From Planctomycetota bacterium (GTDB lineage: Bacteria > Planctomycetota > PUPC01 > DSUN01): 19,649 bases of DNA. The stretch is taken from contig DAOOIT010000088.1 of NCBI GenBank assembly GCA_035384565.1, forward strand, positions 1-19,649. The letters run 5' to 3'. A model generated the notes under the pieces. The model saw only the letters and a program-made list of their open reading frames with translations, was not told the DNA's origin and did no database searches. Made by a program: the position numbers and the translations under genes. Position 1 is the first letter of the stretch; each line of letters begins with the position of its first letter. Shown one piece after another: positions 6,439-14,189 of the stretch.

Positions 6439-8457
6439 TCACTTCGCGGGCTCCCAGCCGCGGTAGGTCACTTCGAACCACAGTTCGTCGCTCGGCAGGC
6501 TGAGGATCTTCTCGAGCTGGAAGAGCTTGCCGTTGATCGGCAGCCGCACGCGGATCGGCTCGGCCCCGGCTGCCTTGGCCTCTTGCTCGACGCGCGCCTG
6601 GACCTGCTCTTCCATCTGCTGCGCCTGCTGTTGGGCGTCGTGCGGCACCACAATGCGCTCGGGCCCGGTGGCCAGCGCGGCGAACTTCTCGACCTCGCGC
6701 AGCGGCCCGGCAAACGTGCTCTTGCCGAGCAGCCACGTGCGGTAGTGCCCCTCGATCGGCAGGTAGTAGTTGTACATCACGTGCATCGTCGGCGCGTCCA
6801 TCTGTGGGAGGTCAACGCGCAGGCTGCCCCTCTTGGGCGCCGCCGTGGCCGGGGCCTCCACGTACACGATGTCCACCGGGAACGAGGCCAGCTCCTGCGC
6901 GCCGCTGGCGCTGCGGATGAGCGGGATGAGGACGTTGCCCTTGTCGTCTCTCGCCGGCGTGGCCGTGTTGCCGCTGACTTCGGCCGACCAGATCGTGGCG
7001 CCCTCGGGCATCTTGAGGCGGAGGAACTGGTTGCGGTTGTTGCGCACGCTGTAGACCACTTTGGTGATCCGCCGCCCGTCGTTGAGCTGCATGCCGGTGA
7101 AGAGCGCGCTGTCCACGATGGTCACCAGCACGCCCACCTCGTCGTGCCGCTTGACCGTGAGCGGAATGGTGAAGGTGTCGCCCACGTAGCGGAAGCCGAG
7201 CAGGATCGGCTGCTTGGTCATGGCCACCAGTTCGGACGGGAGCTGCCGCACGTCCACCGGTCGGGCGCCTTCCACCTTGTCGCTCGTGATCTCGACGTTG
7301 GTGACCGCCACCACGCCGATGAAGCCCTTCTCGCGCTCGACTCCGACCGTGCGGATGACGGGCGCTTCCACGCTGTCCTTCACCGCCCGCTCGAAGCTGA
7401 CGGTGAGCTGCTGGGCGCCGATCACCTCGCCGCGGAACACCACCGTCAGTTCGCCCGGGGCGGCGACCCGCCAGTCCTGCAAGTTCGCGCCGGTCACGGT
7501 GAGGATGCTGGTGTCGGAGGGCACCTTGAGCTTCAGTTCGCGCACCGGCGTGTGCAGGATGTTGTAGTTCACGGTCTCCTGGCACAGCAGCACGCCTTCG
7601 GCGACGGCGACCATGGTGTTCGTCTCGGCGTAGAGCTTGGGCGGCACGGCCTCGGCCTTGGGCAGCGCGCGCTCCCACGTGACCGTGAGCGGCACCCCGC
7701 TGGCGATGGCCGCGGCCACCTGCGTCTTGCCCGCCGCCGTTTTGACAAGCTGCGACTGGGCGCCCGCCACCCTCACGTCCACGTTCTCGCGCGCCACCAC
7801 CAGGTCGAGGATGCTCGCGCCCGGGGTCACGCGCTGGAACGTCACGCGGTTGATCCCCGCGTCCTTCTCCACGGCGACCGAGAACTCGACCGCGACGTCC
7901 ACCGTGCCCGTCTTGTCGGTGAGGATTTCATAGGCCTGGCCGCTGCTGTTCAGGAACACGCCGGCCGGCAGGGTGCTCCTGGTGATCGCCACAGTGCCGG
8001 GCAGGACGGGGATGCGGGTCCACGCCCTCTCCCGGAGGATGTCGGCCTTGAGCTTGAGCGTGAGCGTCGCCCCGTCGTCCGTCAGGTCGCCCGTGAACTG
8101 GCACGACGAGACGACGTAGTCGGTCGGCGGCGGCGTGGCGGCCTTGCCGGCCCTCTGCTGGATGGACCACTCGAGCAGGGCCTTGAACTCGGTCCACGGC
8201 AGGTCCACCGTGGCGGCCTGGCCCATCTTCTCGACCTTCACGCCGAGAAGGTTCTGGACCTCGGCCCAGGGGATGGTGAGGATGCCGCCGCCCCCGCCGG
8301 CCGGGTCGTAGCCCGTGATCTTCACGAACTGGTCCCAGCTCAGCGTCACCTCGCCCTTCTCGCGCGAAGGGGCTGCGGCCGGCTCGCCCGCCTCCAGCGC
8401 CGACGCCGCCAGCACGGCCACCGCGGCCGCCATTGCTACCATCGCCATTCGCCGCAT
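6439..8457 (-). CDS. Secreted protein of unknown function, smaller paralogue
   Basis: A 672-residue protein that I cannot assign to a named family. ATG at 8457 is chosen over an upstream in-frame start at 8487 because AAAGGAGG lies a few nt upstream. Residues 1-24 are a signal peptide ending near LEAGE. The mature N-terminus holds three short related segments, VTLSWDQFVKI (37-47), LTIPWAEVQNLL (60-71) and VDLPWTEFKALL (84-95). The middle looks like repeated beta-sandwich material. The C-terminal core (about 465-672) includes NNRNQFLRLKMPEG, SFPVDIVYV, GPLREVEKF, a Gln/Glu-rich helix of about 40 residues, and the end motif GKLFQLEKILSLPSDELWFE followed by VTYRGW. All these except the helix recur in the upstream neighbour (8530-12597), so the two are paralogues. 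It follows that gene by 72 nt and is probably co-transcribed. Confidence 0.85.
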   Translation of the reverse strand: MRRMAMVAMAAAVAVLAASALEAGEPAAAPSREKGEVTLSWDQFVKITGYDPAGGGGGILTIPWAEVQNLLGVKVEKMGQAATVDLPWTEFKALLEWSIQQRAGKAATPPPTDYVVSSCQFTGDLTDDGATLTLKLKADILRERAWTRIPVLPGTVAITRSTLPAGVFLNSSGQAYEILTDKTGTVDVAVEFSVAVEKDAGINRVTFQRVTPGASILDLVVARENVDVRVAGAQSQLVKTAAGKTQVAAAIASGVPLTVTWERALPKAEAVPPKLYAETNTMVAVAEGVLLCQETVNYNILHTPVRELKLKVPSDTSILTVTGANLQDWRVAAPGELTVVFRGEVIGAQQLTVSFERAVKDSVEAPVIRTVGVEREKGFIGVVAVTNVEITSDKVEGARPVDVRQLPSELVAMTKQPILLGFRYVGDTFTIPLTVKRHDEVGVLVTIVDSALFTGMQLNDGRRITKVVYSVRNNRNQFLRLKMPEGATIWSAEVSGNTATPARDDKGNVLIPLIRSASGAQELASFPVDIVYVEAPATAAPKRGSLRVDLPQMDAPTMHVMYNYYLPIEGHYRTWLLGKSTFAGPLREVEKFAALATGPERIVVPHDAQQQAQQMEEQVQARVEQEAKAAGAEPIRVRLPINGKLFQLEKILSLPSDELWFEVTYRGWEPAK

Positions 8458-8473
8458 TGTTGGCCTCCTTTCA

Positions 8474-8534
8474 GGTAGGGTGTGCATACCTGCACACCAT
8501 CTTCTGTTTGTGCGTGCATGGATGCACGCCTACC
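8474..8534 (-). promoter_or_regulatory. Twin-hairpin intercistronic element between the paralogues
   Basis: The short gap between the paralogous genes is mostly paired sequence. One hairpin has an 8-bp stem GGTGTGCA/TGCACACC (8479-8498, loop TACC). A second has GCGTGCAT/ATGCACGC (8512-8529, loop GG). A short outer pair GGTAG/CTACC (8474-8478 with 8530-8534) could close both into a three-way junction that includes the stop codon of the upstream gene and ends just before the AAAGGAGG of the downstream one. Both hairpins share a GTGCAT-like core. A role in mRNA processing or differential expression is inferred. Confidence 0.55.
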
Positions 8535-11500
8535 GGGAATAGCGGTAGCTCGCCCTCAGCACCAGCTCATCGCCCGGCTCGACGAGGGTCTTCTCGAACT
8601 TCACCAGCCGCCCCGCACGCGGCACGGCAATCTCCTGCGCCGTCACCACGAACGGGAACGGGTTCCTCGGCTCGGTCCAGTGCTGCATCGGGTTCGCCTG
8701 CACGGCGGTGAGGTAGCCGCCGTTGTTGATGACGAGATACTGCTGATGCAGCAGGTCAATGGGGTTGCCGTTCACATCGAGGGTATTGCCGACCTCGCCG
8801 GCGAAGCGCACGTTGCACGTCATGCCGTTGGGGAGCCAGGCATCGGTGCCTACGATGGTCTCCTGAGCGTTGGGGTTCGCCGCCACGCGGCCCCGCTTCT
8901 TCGCCGCGTCGAGTTCCAGCAGGGTGCGAAGCTGCGCCTCGTCCACCACGGCGAACGACACGCCGTTGCTGCCGACGGTGAAGCTGATGCCCAGGCCGTT
9001 CGCCTCGTCGGGCGTGCAGTTCAGGTTGATGCCGTTCACCTGCACCTTCTGCGCCCTGTTGATCGCCAGCTTCTCCGCGAAGTCGTCGAAGAGCGCGGCG
9101 CCGCCGCTTCGCACGACGCCTGAGTCCTCCACCGCCGTCTCACCGCGGGGCGAGGTCAAGGCCCAGCCGTAGTTGCGCGTCACGAAGGTCTGGAATCGCC
9201 TGTCGCGCAGCAGTTCGTCCGTCTCATCATCCCCGCCGAAGAACTGCTCCTCCAACGGCTTCTTTCCGAGGCCTCTTGCCTGCTGGGTGGCGATCCGGCG
9301 GCCCCACTCCACCTGCGCGCCGCGGGCGCGGCGGAGTTCCGAGACAAGAGCCTCGATCCGTTTGTGCCCCTCAGGCGTGTGCCGCACCTCGATCCTGCCG
9401 TTTCGGTAGGTCACCGCGTAATCGTCGCCGTCCACGTCTTGCGGCTTCTTCTCGCCCTCGGTCTCCCACGTGCCGGGCGCGATGCTCTTCTTGATGAAAT
9501 CAACGAGCTTCTCGCCCGTCAGCGGCTCGCCCTTGTCTTCCTCGTCGCCGCCGAAGAACTCCTGGGCCATCTCCTGCCCTCCGCCGCCGCGAGTCGAATA
9601 GCCCGCATCGGCCGCCAACGCCTGCTGGCGGCTCCGGAGCTTGTTGATGTCCAGCGTCAGGTCGCTCACGTCGTAGGCCCGCACCGCCGGCTTGTCGGGC
9701 CGCCGCGACGGCGTCTCAGGCGTTGTCGAGCGGCCCGGGCCGGGCGGCTCGGGCTTCGGCGGAGGGGTCAGACGCACCGCTCGATCCTCGACCGTCTTCG
9801 TCAGGCCGTCGGGCTGCTCGCGCCCGCGGAGACGCCGCCCGTCGAGCTCCTCGGCCTTCTGCTTCACGGCCTCGAGGGCGAGCGACGTGATTTCGCGCTG
9901 AAGCGCCACGCCGCCGAGATCGGTCTGTTGCTGGATCTGTTTGGCTTCCCTCAGTGCCTCGTCATAGCGCCCCTTGCCCTTGAGTTCCTGGACCTTCTTG
10001 AGGGATTTCTGGACCTCCTGGACTTCGCCCGCGCGGATTCTGGACAGTTCTTCGCGGGCGAGGCGCAGGCGGGCGTCTTGCTCGGACTCGCTCGCGCCCT
10101 GCTCCACGAGCTGTTGGCCGAGGGCCGCGGCGGCCTCGAGGTTGGCCTTGGCATCCTGGAGGTTCCCCGAGCGCGAGGCGGCGAGGCCCTTTTCGAGATA
10201 CTCGCGCTGCTCCTCGACGAGGCCCCTCTGCTCGGCCTGAATCTCGCGCTTCACCTGGAGGCCCGCCGCCTTCTCGGCCTGGGACTTCGGGCCGTCGGCC
10301 GCCTTGCCCTCGCCCGTGGTGAGCTTGATGTTTTCGAGGAGCTTCCGCGCGTTCTCGGCCTCGAACGACTTCGGGTTGAGGGCGAGCACTTGTTCCAGAC
10401 TCTTTCGCGCGTTCGCGTAGTCCTGTCGGTCGTAGAAGTCGCGCCCGGAGCGGTAGTAGTTCTTCCAGAGCAATGCCTTCACGGGGGCGTTGATGGTCGC
10501 TGGCATCTCCTGCGCCTGCGGCGGGGCTTGGCCCTGCGGCGGCGCGAAGGGCTGGTTCGCGGGCGGGGCTTCAGAGACGGGCTCTTTCGCGGGCGGTGCC
10601 GGCTTGGGGGCCGCCGTCTCCCGTTTGCCCCCGAGGCCTGAGCCCAGGAAGCCCAGAAGGGCGAGCCTCGACCTCCGCCTGCCTGGCTCCTCGGGCTTCT
10701 CCTCGGGCTCGGGCGAGACAGGGATGTCCTCGATGGCCACCTCGTGGTCTTCTGTTGCGGCCGGCACCGGGCGTGCCTTGGGGCGGTAGCCTTCGGCGGC
10801 CACGCCCAAGCCGTAGTCGAGGCTCGCGGTGGCCGTCTCGTTCGAGTACTTCTCCACCTGTCGGAGCGGGCCGGCCCAGCGCTTGACCCGCATCGTTTCG
10901 GGCAGGTAGGTTTCGCACCAGGCGTAGGCGATGGGCACGTCAATGCGCGGCAGCGGCAGGGCGATCTCGCCGCGGCGCGGCATTGTGGGCGGCGTGTCCT
11001 CACGCCGCGTACCGCGGGACGGGGACGTCCCGCCCACAACGTCCAGGCGGCACAGGAACACCACGTCCACGGGGAATGTCACGAGTCCCTTCACGCTGGC
11101 GAGCGAGCGCACGAGCGGCACGAGATACGTGTTCGGGGCGTCGGGCGCCGCCGTGAGGGCCTTCGACTCCTCGTTGACCCGCGCCTGAAGCACCAGCGCG
11201 CCGGGCGGCAGTTCGAGGCGCAGGAACTGGCGGGTGCGGTTGCGCAGCTCGTAGCTCGCCCTGCAAACGAGTGCGCCGTCGGGGCGGAAGGTGAGCTCGT
11301 AGTGGGCGAGATCGGCGATGGACTCCTGGAGAGCGAATTCGCCGAGGTTGAGCAGTTCGGCCTGGGCGGACCAGGCCCGCGCGGTGATCTGGCAGGCGAT
11401 GGCCGGCGCGCCCGCCAGCAGGGCGCGGGCCGAGGCCGGGATGTCGCCCAGCGCGATCTGGCGCAGGCCGCTCAGCGTTCCCGCGAGCACTTCGGTGGCG

Positions 11501-12597
11501 CCGGCCGTGCTCGTGACCACCAGCGTGCCGCCAGCCCAGTGGCCATCGGTGATCGCCAGTTCGCCGAGTCGCTGGGTCGCCTCCTTCGCCAACGCCATCT
11601 CGCAGGCCACGCGCAGGCGCGTGCGCTCGCGCACCTTGCCCCGCAGGAACACCACGGCCCGGCCCCCCGCCACCTGCGTCTCGCGGACGTCGGGGCCGGT
11701 GATTGCCAGGCGCTCGGCCGCGGGCGGCAGCGAAAGCTCCAGGCGGTCGCTCACCCCGCCGATGATCGCCACGTCGAGGTCCGCCACCACCTGCTGCACC
11801 GCGGCGTCGAGGTTCCACGCGACGTTGCCCTTCAAGGCATAGCGCGGTGGCCGGTCGGTCACCGGCAGCGGCGGGCCGTACGCCAGACTCAGGCGCGACC
11901 GCGGCGTGAGCGCGAGCTGGCCATGCGTGCCCCTCCCCGCCTCGCCCCGCAGCGTGAGCGGAATGCGCTCTCCCGCCGCCGCATTCCTCGACTGGCCCTG
12001 CGCTTCGCCGGAGTCGGGCGCGACAGTCAGTTCCCAGGGGTCGGGCGATTCGAATCGCACGCGCGTCGCCACGCTGCGCGGGATGGACAGGGTGAGCGAG
12101 CGGCCCGAGGCCGTTGACTCTCTGAGGGCGATCCGCGCCGAGACCACGTGTTCACCCGCCTGCGCGGGTGTGTAGCACAGCCAGGCCCCCTGGGTCGCCA
12201 GCGTGGCCGGCCGGCCACCCACGAGCACCTCGTCCCACGCCAGCGCCGACGTCAGCGCCGGCACGTTCGAGCAGCGCTCGGCGTCGAGCACCTGAAGCCG
12301 CAACGTGACCTCCAGAAGCGGCTTGCGGTCGGCCGGCACGGTGAGCGCGTAGACGCCCTCCACCGCGATCACCGGGACAGGCGGGACCCGCCTCGGCGGC
12401 TCGACCGTCTCGCGGACGTACTGCTCCCACACGGGCCGGGCGACCCGGAAGTGCGCATCTTCGAGGAGCCGCGACCGCGCGATCAGTTCCCGGACCAGCG
12501 CCTCGCGCTCCGCTTCGCCCGCGCGCGGCCCCTCGCCGCCGACAGCGCACAAGCCAAGCGCCGCCAGGAACATGCAGCCGTACCGCAGATGAGGCAT
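8530..12597 (-). CDS. Giant secreted protein: paralogue core split by TPR, helical and secretin-N-like block
   Basis: A 1355-residue protein not recognised as a named family. Start ATG at 12597: a longer frame to 12687 crosses the promoter at 12644-12672 and is rejected. Residues 1-27 form a signal-like N-terminus. About 30-440 look like beta-rich repeats. About 440-580 match the smaller paralogue (NRTRQFLRLELPPG, TFPVDVVFL, GPLRQVEKYS). The match resumes only at the very end (GRLVKFEKTLVEPGDELVLR, then ASYR). Between lie a Pro-rich linker, a TPR-like segment (about 718-750, DYANARKSLEQVLALNP), long charged helices (about 760-900), YDVSDL (about 973), then LVDFIKKSIAPGTWE and GRIEVRHTPEGHKRIEALV (about 1030-1090). 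The last two resemble the short secretin N-domain seen in planctomycete GspD-like proteins. Two copies of a FFGGDE-like motif flank that domain. Residues 520-539 come from a palindromic insertion (10983-11039). An envelope location is likely; its function is unknown. Confidence 0.85.
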   Translation of the reverse strand: MPHLRYGCMFLAALGLCAVGGEGPRAGEAEREALVRELIARSRLLEDAHFRVARPVWEQYVRETVEPPRRVPPVPVIAVEGVYALTVPADRKPLLEVTLRLQVLDAERCSNVPALTSALAWDEVLVGGRPATLATQGAWLCYTPAQAGEHVVSARIALRESTASGRSLTLSIPRSVATRVRFESPDPWELTVAPDSGEAQGQSRNAAAGERIPLTLRGEAGRGTHGQLALTPRSRLSLAYGPPLPVTDRPPRYALKGNVAWNLDAAVQQVVADLDVAIIGGVSDRLELSLPPAAERLAITGPDVRETQVAGGRAVVFLRGKVRERTRLRVACEMALAKEATQRLGELAITDGHWAGGTLVVTSTAGATEVLAGTLSGLRQIALGDIPASARALLAGAPAIACQITARAWSAQAELLNLGEFALQESIADLAHYELTFRPDGALVCRASYELRNRTRQFLRLELPPGALVLQARVNEESKALTAAPDAPNTYLVPLVRSLASVKGLVTFPVDVVFLCRLDVVGGTSPSRGTRREDTPPTMPRRGEIALPLPRIDVPIAYAWCETYLPETMRVKRWAGPLRQVEKYSNETATASLDYGLGVAAEGYRPKARPVPAATEDHEVAIEDIPVSPEPEEKPEEPGRRRSRLALLGFLGSGLGGKRETAAPKPAPPAKEPVSEAPPANQPFAPPQGQAPPQAQEMPATINAPVKALLWKNYYRSGRDFYDRQDYANARKSLEQVLALNPKSFEAENARKLLENIKLTTGEGKAADGPKSQAEKAAGLQVKREIQAEQRGLVEEQREYLEKGLAASRSGNLQDAKANLEAAAALGQQLVEQGASESEQDARLRLAREELSRIRAGEVQEVQKSLKKVQELKGKGRYDEALREAKQIQQQTDLGGVALQREITSLALEAVKQKAEELDGRRLRGREQPDGLTKTVEDRAVRLTPPPKPEPPGPGRSTTPETPSRRPDKPAVRAYDVSDLTLDINKLRSRQQALAADAGYSTRGGGGQEMAQEFFGGDEEDKGEPLTGEKLVDFIKKSIAPGTWETEGEKKPQDVDGDDYAVTYRNGRIEVRHTPEGHKRIEALVSELRRARGAQVEWGRRIATQQARGLGKKPLEEQFFGGDDETDELLRDRRFQTFVTRNYGWALTSPRGETAVEDSGVVRSGGAALFDDFAEKLAINRAQKVQVNGINLNCTPDEANGLGISFTVGSNGVSFAVVDEAQLRTLLELDAAKKRGRVAANPNAQETIVGTDAWLPNGMTCNVRFAGEVGNTLDVNGNPIDLLHQQYLVINNGGYLTAVQANPMQHWTEPRNPFPFVVTAQEIAVPRAGRLVKFEKTLVEPGDELVLRASYRYSR
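10983..11039. repeat. 57-nt cloverleaf palindrome inserted in frame in a coding sequence
   Basis: Outer arms TTGTGGGCG (10983-10991) and CGCCCACAA (11031-11039) enclose two hairpins. One is GCGTG/CACGC with flanking G/C (10991-11006, loop TCCT); the other is GGGACG/CGTCCC (11016-11031, loop GGGA). The length is exactly 19 codons and the reading frame is kept, encoding roughly VVGGTSPSRGTRREDTPPT. Aligned by eye to the paralogue, the larger protein has 17 extra residues exactly here (between FPVDVV and the RGEI/RGSL segment), consistent with insertion of a REP-like element. Confidence 0.6.
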
Positions 12598-12643
12598 CGT
12601 GCACCCCGCAGGCACCGAGCGCAGGAAGCGATCCGATGCGAGC

Positions 12644-12672
12644 ATCCTATCAGCCCGCCGCGCTCCATTCAA
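12644..12672 (-). promoter_or_regulatory. Sigma70-type promoter for the paralogue pair
   Basis: On the minus strand TTGAAT (12667-12672), a 17-bp spacer, then TAGGAT (12644-12649). Transcription near 12637 gives a leader of about 40 nt before the ATG at 12597 and excludes the longer N-terminal extension. Confidence 0.65.
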
Positions 12673-12780
12673 CTGCTTTCCGCCCAAGTTACGTTGGCGT
12701 TACAAGAACCACTCTCCGCCTCGCGCGTCTAAAGGGGTGTGGGGAAGTTGCGCCCGCCGCGGCATCCCAGGAGGCGCCCA

Positions 12781-13839
12781 ATGAATAGGCCAGCAGCGTC
12801 CGGTGTTCCCACGCTCCTCGTCCTCGCTCTTGCATTGGCCGCCGCGCCTGCGACCGCCCGTGAGTTCGCCCCCGAGGATGACAACGAGGTAACCCGGTTC
12901 CTGGGCCGCCTGCTCGTCCACGCCCCCGAGCATTTCCGCGGCCTCACGCTGTTCGCGCTCGAACTGCGTGCGGCAGAGGACGATGCGGAGTATCTGACTC
13001 TCGACGACGCCCTCCGCCACGGCATCCTCCGGGTCCTCGACACCGGGGTGGTCGAGCGCGTGACGATGGAGAATCTCTCCCGCCGCGACTGGGTGTTCGT
13101 CATGGCGGGCGAGGTCATCGGCGGCGGCAAACAGAACCGCATGGTCCGCGAGGACGTGCTCCTCGCCCCCGACATGCGCGTCACCGTGCCCACCTACTGC
13201 GTCGAGCAGGGCCGCTGGCGCGGCGAGGACAGGTTCAGCGGCGGCAAGTTCCTGTCCAACTACGCCCTGCGCCAGAAGGCCATGGCCGCCGCACCGCAGG
13301 CCGAGGTCTGGGGTCAGGTCGAGGCCGACCAGCACCGCTTCCGCGTCGAGTCAGCCACCAAGGACTTTGAGGCCGTAGCCGGCAGCCCGGCGGTCTCGCG
13401 CGAGCTGGGCGCCTACCACGACGCCTTCCGCCGCCTGTGGCGCCCGCGCATCGTCGGCTTCGTCGTCGCCCAGGGAGGCCAGATCGTCGGCGCTGATGCC
13501 TTCTGCAACCCTCGTCTCTTCAACAGTTTACGCGGCAAGCTCCTCGACTCCTACGCCTTCGACTGCGTCGGACGCTTCGACCGCGTCCGCCCACCCGACT
13601 TGCGTCAGGAAGACGCCCGCGACTTCATGGCCCGAACCTACGCCGCACGCTTCCGCAACCAGGGCACCCCCGGGGCCGGCTCGTCGCTCGCGTTCAGCGG
13701 CAACGGCATCGAGGGGTCCGCTCTTCTCAACCGTAACGCCGTTCTACACTTACACGCCACGCCAGGCTACCGCATCCTGCCCCCTCCCCGCCCCATCCCG
13801 ATCGAGCCGATGCCCCTCCCGGAGCCCAGAGAGAGGTAG
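12781..13839 (+). CDS. Secreted ARPP-1/DUF6569-like protein
   Basis: A 352-residue protein resembling the ARPP-1 (DUF6569) family, a domain of unknown function named for its association with ADP-ribosylglycohydrolase and rhodanese-phosphatase proteins. The recognisable blocks are EYLTLDDALRHGILRV (70-85), ENLSRRDWVFVMAGEVIGGG (97-116), KQNR (117-120) and CVEQGRW (140-146), in the usual order and spacing. Unlike the cytoplasmic members I recall, this one begins with a signal peptide (MNRPAASG, hydrophobic core, APATA cleavage region near 26), so it is probably exported. The C-terminus is Pro-rich (PPPRPIPIEPMPLPEP). The ATG at 12781 has AGGAGG 6 nt upstream (12769-12774); an earlier in-frame start at 12739 lacks such a site. 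It diverges from the paralogue pair. I found no convincing promoter for it in 12673-12780. The family call is from memory of the motif and is fairly sure; the function is unknown. Confidence 0.8.
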   Translation: MNRPAASGVPTLLVLALALAAAPATAREFAPEDDNEVTRFLGRLLVHAPEHFRGLTLFALELRAAEDDAEYLTLDDALRHGILRVLDTGVVERVTMENLSRRDWVFVMAGEVIGGGKQNRMVREDVLLAPDMRVTVPTYCVEQGRWRGEDRFSGGKFLSNYALRQKAMAAAPQAEVWGQVEADQHRFRVESATKDFEAVAGSPAVSRELGAYHDAFRRLWRPRIVGFVVAQGGQIVGADAFCNPRLFNSLRGKLLDSYAFDCVGRFDRVRPPDLRQEDARDFMARTYAARFRNQGTPGAGSSLAFSGNGIEGSALLNRNAVLHLHATPGYRILPPPRPIPIEPMPLPEPRER

Positions 13840-13862
13840 ACGTGCGCAGGGACGCAGGCGAG

Positions 13863-13878
13863 GGCGCGCGGTCGCGCC
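13863..13878 (+). terminator. Candidate terminator after the ARPP-1-like gene
   Basis: GGCGCG (13863-13868) pairs with CGCGCC (13873-13878) across a CGGT loop, 23 bp after the stop, followed by a pyrimidine-rich stretch (TATCCGCTCTCTTTCC). The stem is short, so this is tentative. Confidence 0.35.
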
Positions 13879-13920
13879 TATCCGCTCTCTTTCCGGCGGG
13901 GGTTACGGGGAACCGGCTTT

Positions 13921-14130
13921 CCTGTTCATTCGGCTGAAGTGCTACGCCCATGCTATATCAGTCCTGAAAGGGAGGAAGTGATTCAGCATGGGTAGATGGG
14001 CGAGAATTGGCGATTCTCGCGGCTCTGGCCATTCCTGCTCATCTGGGGGATGAGCAAGTATGTGGCTGGGGAGGCCAGGAGAGCGTAAGGCTTTGCAGCA
14101 TATAAGTTTAGGTGGTGGAACCACCGGCGT
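13921..14130. other. Hairpin-rich, less GC-rich spacer between convergent genes
   Basis: The 350-bp gap between the ARPP-1-like gene and the GH2 gene has no convincing gene but several inverted repeats in a row. These are CCCATGCT/AGCATGGG (13947-13954 with 13985-13992, with further ATCA/TGAT pairing inside), GCGAGAAT/ATTCTCGC (14000-14020), GCTCATC/GATGAGC (14037-14055) and GGTGGT/ACCACC (14111-14125). It also holds AT-rich patches (GCTATATCA, GCATATAAGTTTAGG) unlike its neighbours. A 21-codon frame at 13988-14053 (MGRWARIGDS start) has only a distant GGAGG, so I do not call it a gene. It could be a mobile-element remnant, a structured RNA or a double terminator. Confidence 0.5.
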
Positions 14131-14189
14131 CGGAGCGCCCCTCCAAGGCCGCTGCCCCACCAAGAGGGCTGAGCCCCGATGAGCCCTGC

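Noticed and set aside
6583..8478. Antisense ORFs opposite the paralogue pair (also 9364-10641 and 10744-12117)
   Set aside because: His/Arg/Ala-rich translations without domains, opposite well-supported secreted proteins that match each other at protein level.
12598..12687. 30-residue N-terminal extension of the large paralogue
   Set aside because: It spans the promoter at 12644-12672 and precedes the signal-like segment, so translation there is unlikely. The same reasoning rejects 6265-6321 for the glycosyltransferase.
12673..12780. Promoter for the ARPP-1-like gene (TTTCCG with TTACAA or TACAAG)
   Set aside because: Only about half of the consensus bases match in each box, far weaker than the four promoters listed.
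13988..14053. 21-codon small ORF in the hairpin-rich spacer
   Set aside because: The GGAGG is about 13 nt away, and the frame is made of the hairpin sequences themselves; no independent support.
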